From positions 1 to 64,000 of the forward strand of contig NZ_PXYH01000024.1 of assembly GCF_003012795.1 (NCBI RefSeq): a stretch of DNA of 64,000 nt, read 5' to 3'. Both the position numbers and the translations under genes were made by a program. Shown here piece after piece: positions 8,329 to 18,118 of this stretch. The stretch comes from Zobellella taiwanensis. Its GTDB lineage: Bacteria; Pseudomonadota; Gammaproteobacteria; Enterobacterales; Aeromonadaceae. Position 1 is the first letter of the stretch. Each line of letters starts with the position of its first letter. A model generated the notes under the pieces. It saw only the letters and a program-made list of their open reading frames with translations, made no database searches and was not told the DNA's origin.

Positions 8329-10152
8329 ATGCGGGAAACTCGTCCCTTTAGTCAGGCCCTGTTGTTGGCGGCCTTTATCTGTCTTTTACTGGGCGTGCTG
8401 CTGCCCTGGTGGTCCGCCTACCGCACCCTGGCCGAGCAACAGCTGCAGCTGCACCGGCAGTTGCCCGCACTGCTGGCGGCCGACCGGCCCCAGGCCGAGT
8501 TGCCGGGAGTCGCCGAATGGTCGCGCGAGCGCCCGCTGGACTCCACCACTCCGGCCTGGTGGTTCGGCAAGGCCGCCGCGGGCCAGCAATTGATGCTGGA
8601 GCAGACACCGGTGTTCTACCGTCTCGACAGCCGCCCAGCCACCCGGTTGTGGCTCATGTCCTCGGTCCCGCTGACCCTGGTCAACCTGCTGCTGTTTACC
8701 GGCCTTTACCGGCGCTGGCGGCGGGAAAGCCGGGAGCGGGAGCAGTATTTCCAAACCTTGCTGCTCGATCCCGAGCAGGGCCAGTTGGGCGGACGGGACC
8801 CGGTTGAACAGGGTATTATCGGCCTGCACCAACGCTATCGGGAACAACTCGACGAATTGCAGCGGCAATTGAGCGAGGCTCATCAGCAAAGCCATCAGGA
8901 CAGCCTCACCGCCCTAGGCAACCGCTACGCTTTTCGCCGGGATCTGACCCTGATGCTGACCGACGAAAACAAGCTCGCCACCGCCACCCTGATGATAGTG
9001 CGCGCCAGCTCACTGCAGAACATCAACAGCCGGCTCGGTTTTCAGGCCGGGGATCAGTACCTGCAGGATATCGCCCGGCTGGTACGCAAGGTGATCCAGC
9101 CCCAGCTCGGAGCCCGCGCCTATCGTATCAGCGGCACCGACATCGCGGTGCTGGCCAAGGGCCAGTGCGAGCCCCTGGCCCAGTCCCTCGGCACTCAGTT
9201 GCAGCAAGCGCTGCACCATTACCAGCATGTGCATGAGCTGGACTGCGCCGCCTATATCGGGTTCACCCAGCTGTTGCCCGGCCAGTCGCCGGAAACGGTG
9301 CTGATCCGCGCCGACTCGGCCCTCGCCCAGGCTCAGGGTGGCGAGCCCAACGGCTGGCGCATGGTGCTCCGGCACAATGATGACGAGGATATGGGCGAGA
9401 GCCAGTGGCGACAACGGCTGCAGTCCATGCTGGAGCAGGACGGCATCCAGCTGATGGTACAGCCGGCCCGATTGCTCAAGCCGGCCATGCCTGGCTACAA
9501 CGAAATCTTCTCCCATTTTCCCAATGGCAAGGGCGGCAGCTACCCGGCCACCACCGTCTTCGCCATGCTGCAACGGCTCGATATGTCGATGCTGTTCGAG
9601 CAAAAAATCATCGAGACCACACTGCGCCAGATCGCGAGCCGGGACATGCCGGCCCAACGCTGGGCCATCAACCTCACGCCTGCCAGCCTGCAGCAAAACT
9701 CCTTTCTGATCTGGCTCGAGCGGGTGCTGCTGCGCGACGTGAATATCACCTCCTGCCTGGTATTCGAGCTCGACGAACATGTGCTCGAGCACCAGTTGGT
9801 GGCCGGCAAGCGGTTGCTGGACATGATCCGCCGCTGCGGCGCGCGCTCGGCAGTGAGCAAGTTCGGCCACGGCTATGGCTCGTTCCGCCTGCTCAAGGAG
9901 CTCAAACCCGACTACATCAAGCTGGACGCCCAGCTGGTTCGCCACCTGGAAGACGACAGCGCCAACCAGCAGTTCGTGCGCATGATTATCGATCTGGCCC
10001 AGCGCCTCGGCTGCCACGTGGTGGCGGAAGGGGTGGAAACCGACGCCCAGAAACAGTTGCTCGAAACCATGTATATCGACGGTATTCAGGGCTACCTGAT
10101 CAGCAAGCCACTGCCACTGGCCGAGTTCAAGGGGCTGGCGCTTTCAGTTTGA
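8329..10152 (+). CDS. csrD: CsrD-like regulator with degenerate GGDEF and EAL domains
   Basis: Probable counterpart of CsrD, which in E. coli helps RNase E degrade the CsrB/CsrC sRNAs and so frees CsrA. The 607-residue protein has TM helices at about 9-30 and 108-128, a short linker helix, then a GGDEF-type and an EAL-type domain. Both active sites are lost: SGTDI at 268-272 replaces GGDEF, NEIFS at 391-395 replaces the EAL signature, and SKFGHG at 510-515 replaces DDFGTG. The EGVE and IKLD motifs remain. Degeneration of both domains with two N-terminal TM helices is the CsrD pattern. Start chosen at 8329 because AAGGA lies upstream. The last 26 bases overlap the convergent gene at 10127. An unrelated inactive GGDEF/EAL protein remains possible. 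Confidence 0.65.
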   Translation: MRETRPFSQALLLAAFICLLLGVLLPWWSAYRTLAEQQLQLHRQLPALLAADRPQAELPGVAEWSRERPLDSTTPAWWFGKAAAGQQLMLEQTPVFYRLDSRPATRLWLMSSVPLTLVNLLLFTGLYRRWRRESREREQYFQTLLLDPEQGQLGGRDPVEQGIIGLHQRYREQLDELQRQLSEAHQQSHQDSLTALGNRYAFRRDLTLMLTDENKLATATLMIVRASSLQNINSRLGFQAGDQYLQDIARLVRKVIQPQLGARAYRISGTDIAVLAKGQCEPLAQSLGTQLQQALHHYQHVHELDCAAYIGFTQLLPGQSPETVLIRADSALAQAQGGEPNGWRMVLRHNDDEDMGESQWRQRLQSMLEQDGIQLMVQPARLLKPAMPGYNEIFSHFPNGKGGSYPATTVFAMLQRLDMSMLFEQKIIETTLRQIASRDMPAQRWAINLTPASLQQNSFLIWLERVLLRDVNITSCLVFELDEHVLEHQLVAGKRLLDMIRRCGARSAVSKFGHGYGSFRLLKELKPDYIKLDAQLVRHLEDDSANQQFVRMIIDLAQRLGCHVVAEGVETDAQKQLLETMYIDGIQGYLISKPLPLAEFKGLALSV

Positions 10153-10621
10153 GCAAGTAATTGATGAGTTCGCCCAGGTGGCGGTAGCGGGCGATTTCGT
10201 CCGGGCTGTAGCGGGTGGACATGGTGGACGGATTGTGGCGGTGCTTGAGATAGCGCATGATCTGCAGCCGATTGAATCCGCCCACCTTATACACCAGTTC
10301 CAGCAGGGTTTTCAACCGGGCTTCGTCCAGCCCGCACAGGGCGGCATAGTCATCGTCAAGCGGGCTGTGAATGGCCACCTCGGCTCCGGCTATGTTTCCC
10401 TGCTCCTGCAGGTAGTCGAGCCACTGCTCCACATACATGGGCTTGGTGCCGGGCAGCAGCTCGAAACGTCCCTTGCCGCAGCGGCAGTCGGACAACAGGT
10501 TGACCGCCAGCCGATCGCTGTTGCAGGAAAAACCGGTTTCGCCCTGCTCGCCCCAGTCCAGTGCCTGGATACGGATTTCCGCCCGGCCGCCCCGGTCGTC
10601 ATGGATCTTGAAAATAAACAC
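10127..10621 (-). CDS. Conserved hypothetical protein, 164 residues
   Basis: Not recognised. The product is soluble, acidic to neutral, with no signal peptide or membrane helix. It holds a cysteine pair in LLSDCRCGKGRFELLPG (about 43-60) and a helical C-terminal half rich in Tyr and Arg (KVGGFNRLQIMRYLKHRHNP and onward). The start is GTG at 10621, supported by GGAG five bases upstream. The gene converges on csrD and overlaps its 3' end by 26 bases, so the two transcripts are antisense at their tails. It is divergent from the merR-type gene with a 94-base shared control region. A function cannot be assigned. Confidence 0.65.
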   Translation of the reverse strand: MFIFKIHDDRGGRAEIRIQALDWGEQGETGFSCNSDRLAVNLLSDCRCGKGRFELLPGTKPMYVEQWLDYLQEQGNIAGAEVAIHSPLDDDYAALCGLDEARLKTLLELVYKVGGFNRLQIMRYLKHRHNPSTMSTRYSPDEIARYRHLGELINYLLKLKAPAP

Positions 10622-10715
10622 GCCGTCTCCGCCGTTGTCACAAAGGATTTATCTTGGCGTAATAGGGAGTGCGAGTCAAAGCCGCACTCCCCCGCAACCT
10701 TCGCAGGAGTAAGCA

Positions 10716-11111
10716 ATGATGCCCAATAAGGAAGTTACCTATACCATTTCCGAGCTGGCCGACGAGTTCGACATCACCCCCCGTACCCTGCGCCACTATG
10801 AAGAGCTGGGCCTACTCAGCCCGCGACGACGGGGCAACGCCCGTATTTACAGCCATAAGGACAGGATCCGCCTGGCCCTGACCCTGAGAGGCAAGCGGCT
10901 CGGGTTCAGCCTGGTGGAAATCCGCGAACTGTTCGATCTGTACGACGCCGAGCACAGCTCGCGTCCCCAACTGCACTCCATGATAGCGATGATCGCCGAA
11001 AAGCGCGCCAGCCTGCAGCAGCAGCAGGACGATATCCAAAAGGTGCTGGCGGAGCTGGACGCCGCCGACATCAAGGCGCGGGAAGCACTGGAAAAGATGA
11101 AGCATCACTAA
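10716..11111 (+). CDS. MerR-family transcriptional regulator (LiuR-like)
   Basis: A 131-residue DNA-binding regulator. The N-terminal winged helix-turn-helix reads YTISELADEFDITPRTLRHYEELGLLSP (about 8-35), continuing RRRGNARIYSHKDRIRLALTLRGKRLGFSLVEIRELFDLYD. A long dimerisation coiled coil follows (IAEKRASLQQQQDDIQKVLAELDAADIKAREALEKM). It has no metal-binding cysteines, so it is not a metal sensor. It resembles LiuR-type regulators of branched-chain amino acid and acyl-CoA catabolism, but no liu genes are in the window. Two adjacent ATG codons are possible starts (10716 or 10719); AGGAG at 10705-10709 fits either. It is divergent from the unknown gene at 10621. Confidence 0.85.
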   Translation: MMPNKEVTYTISELADEFDITPRTLRHYEELGLLSPRRRGNARIYSHKDRIRLALTLRGKRLGFSLVEIRELFDLYDAEHSSRPQLHSMIAMIAEKRASLQQQQDDIQKVLAELDAADIKAREALEKMKHH

Positions 11112-11112
11112 A

Positions 11113-11175
11113 GCGGGAAGCGGGAAGCGGGAAGCGGGAAGCGGGAAGCGGGAAGCGGGAAGCGGGAAGCGGGAA
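11113..11175 (+). repeat. Nine tandem copies of a 7-bp repeat (GCGGGAA)
   Basis: Nine perfect head-to-tail heptamers begin directly after the stop of the MerR-type gene and end next to the aroA terminator. Shifted by two bases the unit reads GAAGCGG, which matches the degenerate heptads near 33411-33502. It is non-coding on the sense of both neighbours. Confidence 0.95.
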
Positions 11176-11179
11176 GCAA

Positions 11180-11204
11180 TGATAAAGCCCCGCCGCAGCG
11201 GGGC
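11180..11204 (-). terminator. Terminator of aroA
   Basis: Stem GCCCCGC/GCGGGGC with a 4-base loop lies 12 bases past the aroA stop; on the minus strand TTTAT follows. It directly abuts the heptamer array. Confidence 0.75.
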
Positions 11205-11215
11205 AAGAAACCGGC

Positions 11216-12502
11216 TTACTCGGCCTGGCTGATGCTGGCCAGCTTGTCGAAATAGTCCGGGAAGGTCTTGGAGGTGCACCTGGGATCCAGGATCACCACT
11301 GGGGTGTCGCTCAGGGCCACCAGCGAGAAGCACATGGCGATACGGTGATCGTTGTAGGTGGCGATTTCCGCCTCCTGCAGCTTGGCAGCCGGCGTCACCA
11401 CCAGGTAATCCTCCCCTTCCTCCACCTCGATCCCGAGCTTGCGCAGCTCGGTGGCCATGGCGAACAGCCGGTCGGTTTCCTTCACCCGCCAGTTGTAGAT
11501 ATTGCGGATACGGGTGGTGCCCTCGGCGAACAGGGCAGTGGTGGCGATGGTCATGGCGGCGTCGGGGATATGGTTCATGTCCATGTCCACCGCCTTGAGC
11601 GGTGCCACGTGCTCGGCCTCGATAAAGTCATCGCCCCAGGTGATGCGCGCGCCCATGGCTTCCAGCACATCGGCGAAACGGATATCGCCCTGAATGCTGT
11701 GGCGGCCGATGCCGGTCACCCGAACCTTGCCCTTGATGGCGCCCGCCGCCAGAAAGTAGGAGGCGGAGGAGGCGTCCCCTTCCACCAGAAAGGTACCCGG
11801 CGACACATAGCCCTGATTGCCCTGCACATAGAACACCTGGTAGTTGTCGTGCTCTATGGTCACCCCGAACTGCTTCATGATGTGCAGGGTGATGTCGATA
11901 TAGGGTTTGGACACCAGCTCGCCCTTGATATGGATGCGGGTATCGCCCGACGCCATGGGAGCCGCCATCAGGAAGGCGGTGAGAAACTGGCTGGAAACGG
12001 AGCCGTCGATATGCACATCGCCGCCCCACAGGCCCTTGCCGTTGATGAACACCGGCGGATAGCCGTCGGTCTTGAGGTAGCTGATGTCGGCACCCGCTTC
12101 GCGCAGGGCATCCACCAGGTGGCCGATGGGCCGCTCCCACATGCGCGGCTCGCCGGTCAGGGTAAACTCGCCGGTGCCCAGGCACAGGGCGGCACACAGG
12201 GGGCGCATGGCGGTGCCGGCATTGCCGAGGAACAGGGAAACCGGCTCCCTCACGCTGAACGCCCGGCCCAGACCATGCACCACGCATTCGGTCTTGTCGT
12301 CCGACAGCTCGTACTGCACCCCCAGGATCTTGAGGGCATCCAGCATGTGACGGATATCATCGCTGTCGAGCAGGTTGGTCAGGCGGGTGGTGCCCTGGGC
12401 CAGGGCAGCAAGCAGCAAGGCCCGGTTGGACACGGACTTGGATCCGGGCAGATTGACGGTGCCCTCCACCCGGGCGATTGGGGATAGTTTGAGGCTTTCC
12501 AT
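11216..12502 (-). CDS. aroA: 3-phosphoshikimate 1-carboxyvinyltransferase (EPSP synthase)
   Basis: Joins shikimate 3-phosphate and PEP in the sixth step of the shikimate pathway. The 428-residue product has the family length, the [10 protein letters not shown] substrate loop at residues 18-27, the class I NAGTAMRP motif (about 94-101, glyphosate-sensitive type) and the C-terminal TYNDHRIAM segment. It is transcribed leftward downstream of hisC, with a terminator between the two, so it may have its own promoter. The block gyrA, serC, hisC, aroA resembles the arrangement in pseudomonads, where amino acid biosynthetic genes follow gyrA. Confidence 0.97.
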   Translation of the reverse strand: MESLKLSPIARVEGTVNLPGSKSVSNRALLLAALAQGTTRLTNLLDSDDIRHMLDALKILGVQYELSDDKTECVVHGLGRAFSVREPVSLFLGNAGTAMRPLCAALCLGTGEFTLTGEPRMWERPIGHLVDALREAGADISYLKTDGYPPVFINGKGLWGGDVHIDGSVSSQFLTAFLMAAPMASGDTRIHIKGELVSKPYIDITLHIMKQFGVTIEHDNYQVFYVQGNQGYVSPGTFLVEGDASSASYFLAAGAIKGKVRVTGIGRHSIQGDIRFADVLEAMGARITWGDDFIEAEHVAPLKAVDMDMNHIPDAAMTIATTALFAEGTTRIRNIYNWRVKETDRLFAMATELRKLGIEVEEGEDYLVVTPAAKLQEAEIATYNDHRIAMCFSLVALSDTPVVILDPRCTSKTFPDYFDKLASISQAE

Positions 12503-12579
12503 ATGATTCCTGGAGATTCGGGGTAAACAACAACTGAAGCTGTCTAGACGTTAACAGGGCTGTTGCACCAGGGCAAGAT

Positions 12580-12607
12580 AAACAAAAGGCCGGTTTGCAC
12601 CGGCCTT
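12580..12607 (-). terminator. Terminator of hisC
   Basis: Stem AAGGCCGG/CCGGCCTT with a 6-base loop, followed on the minus strand by TTTTGTTT, starts three bases past the hisC stop. Confidence 0.85.
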
Positions 12608-12610
12608 CCC

Positions 12611-13711
12611 TCAGCCCAGCACCCTGGCCAGGGCGTCCAGGCAACGCTGGTTTTCGTGCTCGAGACCAATGCTGATACGCAGGCAGGTCGGCAGGCCATA
12701 GCCGGCAATGGGTCTTACGATAACGCCTTCGCGCAGCAGCGCCTGGTACACGGGCGCCGCATCGCGCTCAAGGTCCAGGGTAATGAAGTTGGCGCGGGAC
12801 GGGATATATTTCAGGCCCTTCTCCCGGAAGAACGCCTCGTAGCGCGCCATCTCCCGCCGGTTCAGTTCCACCGCCTGGTTGAGGTAGTCCTCGTCGTCCA
12901 GCGCCGCTTCCGCCGCCGCCAGAGCCAGGCTGTTACAGTTGAAGGGTTCACGCACCCGGTTGAGCACCGCCACCAGCTGCGGATGACAAACCATGTAGCC
13001 CACCCGCAGCCCCGCCAGGCCATAGGCCTTGGAGAAGGTGCGCGACACGATCAGGTTGGGATAACGGGCCAGCCAGTCGATGGACGGGATCCGCTCGTCT
13101 TCCGCCACATATTCGGTATAGGCCTCGTCCAGCACCACCAGTACCTGGGCCGGCACCTTGTCCATAAAGGCTTCAAGCTCGGCCGCGCCGACAAAGGTGC
13201 CGGTCGGGTTGTTGGGATTGGTGATGCACACCAGCCGGGTCGCTGGGGTGATGGCCGCCGCCATGGCGTCGAGATCGTGGCCGAAATCCCTGGCCGGCAC
13301 CACCACCGCCTTGGCGCCATGGGCCTGGGTGGCCAGGGCATAGACGATAAAGGTGTACTGGGAATACACCACCTCCTGCTGCGGCCCCACGAAGGTGTGA
13401 AACAGCAGATCGATCAGCTCGTTGGAGCCGTTGCCGAGGATCAGTTGCTCGTGGCTTACGCCGAGCTTGGCTGCCAGTTTGGCTTTAAGGGCGAAACCGT
13501 TGGCGTCCGGGTAACGGGCCAGTTCCGGCAGGGCGCGCTCGATGGCGGCCCGGGCCTTTGGCCCCAGCCCCAGGGGGTTTTCGTTGGAGGCCAGTTTTAC
13601 GCTGTTGCTGATACCGAGCTCGCGCTCCAGCTCTTCCACCGGCTTGCCCGGCTGATAAGGATGCAGACCCGGTACTCCCGGGTTGGCCAGGGCCAGAAAA
13701 TCAATACTCAC
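12611..13711 (-). CDS. hisC: Histidinol-phosphate aminotransferase
   Basis: PLP-dependent transaminase of histidine biosynthesis (imidazole acetol phosphate to histidinol phosphate); HisC paralogues can also act on aromatic amino acids. The 366-residue product has ASNENPLG (41-48), the NPNNPTGT loop (about 165-172), DEAY (195-198), the PLP-binding Lys228 in SRTFSKAYGLAGLRVGY, and the C-terminal RISIG arginine. The start is GTG at 13711, supported by AAGGAG six bases upstream. No other his genes are nearby. Being next to serC and aroA, a role in aromatic amino acid synthesis is equally plausible. Confidence 0.93.
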   Translation of the reverse strand: MSIDFLALANPGVPGLHPYQPGKPVEELERELGISNSVKLASNENPLGLGPKARAAIERALPELARYPDANGFALKAKLAAKLGVSHEQLILGNGSNELIDLLFHTFVGPQQEVVYSQYTFIVYALATQAHGAKAVVVPARDFGHDLDAMAAAITPATRLVCITNPNNPTGTFVGAAELEAFMDKVPAQVLVVLDEAYTEYVAEDERIPSIDWLARYPNLIVSRTFSKAYGLAGLRVGYMVCHPQLVAVLNRVREPFNCNSLALAAAEAALDDEDYLNQAVELNRREMARYEAFFREKGLKYIPSRANFITLDLERDAAPVYQALLREGVIVRPIAGYGLPTCLRISIGLEHENQRCLDALARVLG

Positions 13712-13739
13712 AATGGCTCCTTGATACTGTTTTGAGTAA

Positions 13740-14035
13740 TGTTTAAAACATGAAGCCAGCCTGAAGCTCGCTTTTGTCGATGACTCCGCAATGCGAAGCA
13801 GCAGCGCGGTTACACTCCGCCGACACGCTTCGTGCCGTCGCAGCGCCGCCTGTTTGAGTGCAGGCAGCTCTGTGCTAGCACCAGGAGGCCAAAGGGTGTC
13901 TGCTTCGCCGCGCCCTCTGCGCCAAGGATGGCGCAGTGGAGCCTACAGGGAGGTATTCACGGCATGTCGGAGAAGCAGTGCGCTTTGGCCGACGAGCTTG
14001 CACGATACCGCTGACGACACGAATGCCTGGCACAC
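13740..14035. repeat. Structured intergenic element between hisC and serC
   Basis: About 300 bases without a credible gene. It contains a perfect 8-bp hairpin with a 4-base loop (CTGCGCCA at 13917-13924, TGGCGCAG at 13929-13936) and then a segment (13939-13968) shared with 6736-6764. Other short palindromes occur, for example ACGCTTCGT and GCCTG/CAGGC at the right end. The short open frames across it have no protein-like character. It looks like a dispersed intergenic repeat, but copy number must be checked in a whole genome. Confidence 0.45.
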
Positions 14036-14050
14036 AGGCAGGCTTAATGC

Positions 14051-15139
14051 TTATTTCGCGTGCTGCTTGGCAAACTTGTCCATATAGTCGACCAGCGCCT
14101 GCACCCCTTCGATGGGCATGGCGTTGTACAGGCTGGCGCGCATACCGCCCACGATGCGGTGCCCCTTGAGCGCCAGCAGACCCTCGGCCTTGGCCCCCTT
14201 CAGGAAGGCGTCGTTCAGGCTGTCGTCCTTCAGCTGGAAGGGGATGTTCATCCAGGAGCGGGCGCTGGGATGCACCTCGTTGCGGTAGAAGTCGCTGGCA
14301 TCCACATAGTTGTACAGCAGTTCGGCCTTGGCCTTGTTGCGCTCACCCATGGCCTCCAGCCCGCCCTGGGCCTTCAGCCACTTGAACACCAGGCCGGCCA
14401 GGTACCAGGCATAGGTGGGCGGGGTGTTGAGCATGGAATCGGCCTTGGCCATGGCAGCGTAGTCCAGTATGGCCGGCACCTGGGGGCAGGCCTGGCTGAG
14501 CAGGTCCTCGCGCACGATGACCACCGCCAGCCCGGAAGGGCCGATGTTCTTCTGGGCGCCGGCATAGATGATGCCGAACCTGGTCACGTCGATGGGGCGG
14601 GAGAGGATGGTGGAGGACATGTCCGCCACCAGGGGCACATCGCCGGTGTCGGGAATAAAGCCGTACTCGATGCCTTCGATGGTTTCATTCGGGCAGTAGT
14701 GCACATAGGCGGCGGTAGAGTCCAGCGCCCAGCCGGTGGCCAGGCCCTGGCGGCCGTCTTCGGCGGTTTGCAGGCCTTCCAGTACCCGCACATCCCCTAC
14801 CTTCTCGGCTTCGGCCACGGCGGACTTGGACCACTGGCCGGTGACAATATAATCGGCCTTGGCGTTGATGCCCATCAGGTTGAGCGGCACGGCGGCAAAC
14901 TGGCCCCGGCCGCCGCCCTGCAGGAACAGCACCTTGTAGTTGTCGGGGATCTGCATCAGATCCCGCAAATCCTGCTCCGCCTCGGCCGCCACCGCCATAT
15001 AGTCGGCCCCGCGATGGCTCAGCTCCATCACCGATACGCCCAGGCCGTGAAAGTCACGGAACTCGGCCTGGGCCTGTTTCATTACCTCTACCGGCAGCAT
15101 GGCCGGGCCTGCGCTGAAGTTATAAACCATCTTCTCCAT
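14051..15139 (-). CDS. serC: Phosphoserine aminotransferase
   Basis: PLP enzyme that makes 3-phosphoserine from 3-phosphohydroxypyruvate (serine pathway) and also acts in pyridoxal phosphate synthesis. The 362-residue product has [10 protein letters not shown] (7-16), [11 protein letters not shown] (71-81), the Trp-containing TGQWS (100-104) and PLP-binding Lys197 in [10 protein letters not shown]. The class IV aminotransferase fold and length fit SerC. The start is placed at [11 protein letters not shown]; the second ATG, three codons in and preceded by GGAG, is an alternative. It lies downstream of gyrA on the same strand, beyond the gyrA terminator. Confidence 0.96.
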   Translation of the reverse strand: MEKMVYNFSAGPAMLPVEVMKQAQAEFRDFHGLGVSVMELSHRGADYMAVAAEAEQDLRDLMQIPDNYKVLFLQGGGRGQFAAVPLNLMGINAKADYIVTGQWSKSAVAEAEKVGDVRVLEGLQTAEDGRQGLATGWALDSTAAYVHYCPNETIEGIEYGFIPDTGDVPLVADMSSTILSRPIDVTRFGIIYAGAQKNIGPSGLAVVIVREDLLSQACPQVPAILDYAAMAKADSMLNTPPTYAWYLAGLVFKWLKAQGGLEAMGERNKAKAELLYNYVDASDFYRNEVHPSARSWMNIPFQLKDDSLNDAFLKGAKAEGLLALKGHRIVGGMRASLYNAMPIEGVQALVDYMDKFAKQHAK

Positions 15140-15291
15140 TTTCCCTGAGTTACCCTAGTGTGAAGCAAACTACAATAGCGCCCGGCGGGAAGAGGGCCTC
15201 CCCGCCATGACGTCTGCCATGAATTACTAGCTTTTACACGGCGGTGTACCGCCGAGTCAAAATGATTTTCGGGTCAGGTTTTTACCCGAAC

Positions 15292-15315
15292 AAAAGGGGC
15301 CCGGGGGCCCCTTTT
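15292..15315 (-). terminator. Terminator of gyrA
   Basis: AAAAGGGGCC and GGCCCCTTTT form a 10-bp stem around a 4-base loop, five bases past the gyrA stop. A second stem-loop (TTCGGGT/ACCCGAA, 15268-15290) follows it on the minus strand. Confidence 0.85.
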
Positions 15316-15320
15316 CACGC

Positions 15321-17966
15321 CTACTCTTCGGCGATACCGTCCTGGTCTTCGACCAGTTCGTCGCCCTCGGTTTCCTCGATACGCTGCAGGCCCACCACCT
15401 GTTCGTCCTCGCCGGTGCGGATCAGGCGAACGCCGGCGGTGTTGCGGCTGATCAGGCTGACTTCGGACACCCGGGTGCGCACCAGGGTGCCGCCGTTGGT
15501 GATCAGCATGATTTCATTGCCTTCATCCACCTGGATGGCGCCCACCACCTCGCCGTTGCGCTCGCTCACCTTGATGGACATCACGCCCTGGGTAGCCCGG
15601 CTCTTGGTCGGATACTCCTCAAGCGCGGTACGCTTGCCATAGCCATTGGCGGTGGCGGTCAGGATGGCGCCATCGCCACGGGGCACGATAAGGGACACCA
15701 CCTGGTCACCGTCGGCAAGCTTGATGCCGCGTACCCCGGAAGCGGTGCGGCCCATGGGGCGTACCCCCTTGGAGCCACCGGCGGCCTCGTCGGCCGGCTC
15801 CTCGCCCTCGTCAGCGCCTTCTGCCTCGGCACGAGCGCCCCCCTCGGCGAAACGCACCACCTTGCCGGCGGCGGAGAACAGCATGATCTCGTTGCTGCCG
15901 TCGGTAATATCGACGCCGATCAGTTCATCCCCTTCCTTCAGGTTGATGGCGCGAATACCAGAGGCCAGCGGCCGGCTGAAGGCAGACAGGCTGGTCTTCT
16001 TGACGGTGCCGTCGGCGGTGGCAAAGAACACGTACTTGTCGTCGGCGTATTCCTTGACCGGCAGTATGGCGGTGATGCGCTCACCCTGATCCAGCGGCAG
16101 CAGGTTGACGATGGGCCGGCCGCGGGCGGCGCGGCTGGCTTCGGGCAACTGGTACACCTTGAGCCAGTACACCTTGCCGGCGGTAGAGAAGCACAGAATG
16201 GTGTCGTGGGTGTTGGCCACCAGCAACCGCTCGACGAAATCCTCTTCCTTGATGCTGGTCGCCGACTTGCCGCGCCCGCCCCGGCGCTGGGCCTCGTAAT
16301 CGGTCAGCGGCTGGTACTTCACATAGCCCTGGTGGGACAGGGTCACCACCACGTCTTCCTGGGTGATCAGGTCTTCGATATTGATCTCGGCGCTGGAGGT
16401 GGTGATCTCGGTGCGGCGGACATCGCCGAACTGTTCCTTGAGCGCTTCCAGCTCCTCGCGGATCACCTCCATCAGGCGGACGGAACTGTTGAGAATATGC
16501 AGCAGCTCGGCGATCTGCTCCAGCAGCGCCTTGTATTCTTCCAGGATCTTCTCGTGCTCAAGACCGGTCAGGCGGTGCAGGCGCAGATCCAGGATGGCCT
16601 GAGCCTGCTGTTCGGTCAGGTAATAGTGGCCGTCGCGGATGCCATATTCCGGCTCCAGCCATTCCGGGCGGGCGGCGTCATCACCGGCCCGCTCCAGCAT
16701 GCCGGCCACGTTGCCGAGCGCCCAGCCCTGGGCCAGCAGCCCGGCCTTGGCCTCCGCAGGGCTCGGTGAGCGGCGGATAAGCTCGATCACCGGATCGATA
16801 TTGGCCAGGGCGATGGCCAGGCCTTCCAGGATGTGGGCCCGATCCCGCGCCTTGCGCAGCTCGAAAATGGTACGGCGGGTGACCACTTCGCGCCGGTGCT
16901 GGATAAAGCATTCCAGCATGTCCTTCAGGTTGAAGGTGCGCGGCTGGTTGTTGTCCAGCGCCACCATGTTGATGCCGAACACGGTTTGCATCTGGGTCTG
17001 GGCGTAGAGGTTGTTGAGGATCACCTCCCCCACCTCGCCACGGCGGATTTCGATCACGATGCGCATGCCGTCCTTGTCGGACTCGTCACGCAGGGCGGAA
17101 ATGCCTTCAATCCGTTTTTCCTTGACCAGCTCGGCAATCTTTTCAATCAACCGCGCCTTGTTCACCTGGTAGGGCAGCTCGGAGACGATGATGGTCTCGC
17201 GACCGGTTTTCTCGTCGGTCTCGATCTCGGCCAGGGCGCGCACATAGATCTTGCCGCGACCGGTGCGGTAGGCGTCGATGATGCCGGACTTGCCGTTGAT
17301 GATGCCGCCGGTGGGAAAATCCGGACCGGGAATCAGCTCAATCAGCTGATCGATGCTGATGTGCTCGTCGTCGATCAGCGCCAGGCAGCCGTCCACCACC
17401 TCGTTGAGGTTGTGGGGCGGAATATTGGTGGCCATGCCCACGGCGATGCCGGAAGAGCCGTTGACCAGCAGGTTGGGCACCTTGGTCGGCATCACCGCCG
17501 GAATCATTTCGGTGCCGTCGTAGTTGGGCACCCAGTCGACGGTATCCTTGTCCAGATCCGCCAGCAGCTCGTGGGCAATCTTGTCCATGCGCACTTCGGT
17601 GTAACGCATGGCGGCGGCGGAGTCGCCGTCCACCGAGCCGAAGTTGCCCTGGCCGTCGACCAGGGTGTAGCGCATGGAAAAGTCCTGCGCCATCCGCACT
17701 ATGGTGTCATACACTGCGCTGTCGCCGTGGGGGTGGTATTTACCTATTACGTCACCCACCACACGGGCTGATTTCTTGTAGGGCTTGTTCCAGTCGTTGC
17801 CGAGCTCGTTCATGGCGAACAGCACACGGCGATGCACCGGTTTCAAACCATCTCGCACATCGGGAAGGGCCCGTCCCACGATCACGCTCATGGCGTAATC
17901 CAGGTAGGAGCGCTTGAGCTCTTCCTCGATGTTTATCGGCATGATTTCTCGGGCCAGATCGGTCAT
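15321..17966 (-). CDS. gyrA: DNA gyrase subunit A
   Basis: Breakage-reunion subunit of the type II topoisomerase that introduces negative supercoils. The 881-residue product aligns in number with E. coli GyrA at the N terminus: catalytic Tyr122 in AMRYTEVRM, and quinolone-region Ser83 and Asp87 in [10 protein letters not shown], both in the susceptible wild-type state. The GyrA box QRRGGRG opens the C-terminal DNA-wrapping pinwheel, and the last 60 residues are acidic. An insert rich in Glu, Ala and Gly ([24 protein letters not shown]) interrupts the pinwheel. It is divergent from ubiG, the same arrangement as in E. coli. Confidence 0.98.
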   Translation of the reverse strand: MTDLAREIMPINIEEELKRSYLDYAMSVIVGRALPDVRDGLKPVHRRVLFAMNELGNDWNKPYKKSARVVGDVIGKYHPHGDSAVYDTIVRMAQDFSMRYTLVDGQGNFGSVDGDSAAAMRYTEVRMDKIAHELLADLDKDTVDWVPNYDGTEMIPAVMPTKVPNLLVNGSSGIAVGMATNIPPHNLNEVVDGCLALIDDEHISIDQLIELIPGPDFPTGGIINGKSGIIDAYRTGRGKIYVRALAEIETDEKTGRETIIVSELPYQVNKARLIEKIAELVKEKRIEGISALRDESDKDGMRIVIEIRRGEVGEVILNNLYAQTQMQTVFGINMVALDNNQPRTFNLKDMLECFIQHRREVVTRRTIFELRKARDRAHILEGLAIALANIDPVIELIRRSPSPAEAKAGLLAQGWALGNVAGMLERAGDDAARPEWLEPEYGIRDGHYYLTEQQAQAILDLRLHRLTGLEHEKILEEYKALLEQIAELLHILNSSVRLMEVIREELEALKEQFGDVRRTEITTSSAEINIEDLITQEDVVVTLSHQGYVKYQPLTDYEAQRRGGRGKSATSIKEEDFVERLLVANTHDTILCFSTAGKVYWLKVYQLPEASRAARGRPIVNLLPLDQGERITAILPVKEYADDKYVFFATADGTVKKTSLSAFSRPLASGIRAINLKEGDELIGVDITDGSNEIMLFSAAGKVVRFAEGGARAEAEGADEGEEPADEAAGGSKGVRPMGRTASGVRGIKLADGDQVVSLIVPRGDGAILTATANGYGKRTALEEYPTKSRATQGVMSIKVSERNGEVVGAIQVDEGNEIMLITNGGTLVRTRVSEVSLISRNTAGVRLIRTGEDEQVVGLQRIEETEGDELVEDQDGIAEE

Positions 17967-18118
17967 AGCAAGCCTTGTCCCCAGTTTTATTGATTATATG
18001 GCTTTGAAAAACGCGCCATTCTACCACAGTTCCGGCACGACGGGAGCGGCTAAGCTGGCGGCGACAGGCACCTTGGTTATAATGGCTGCCTCAGTTTGGC
18101 CAGCTTAAGGCATTGACC

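Noticed and set aside
13791..14087. 98-codon open frame between hisC and serC
   Set aside because: No ribosome binding site or protein-like composition; it crosses the hairpin of the intergenic element and runs into serC.
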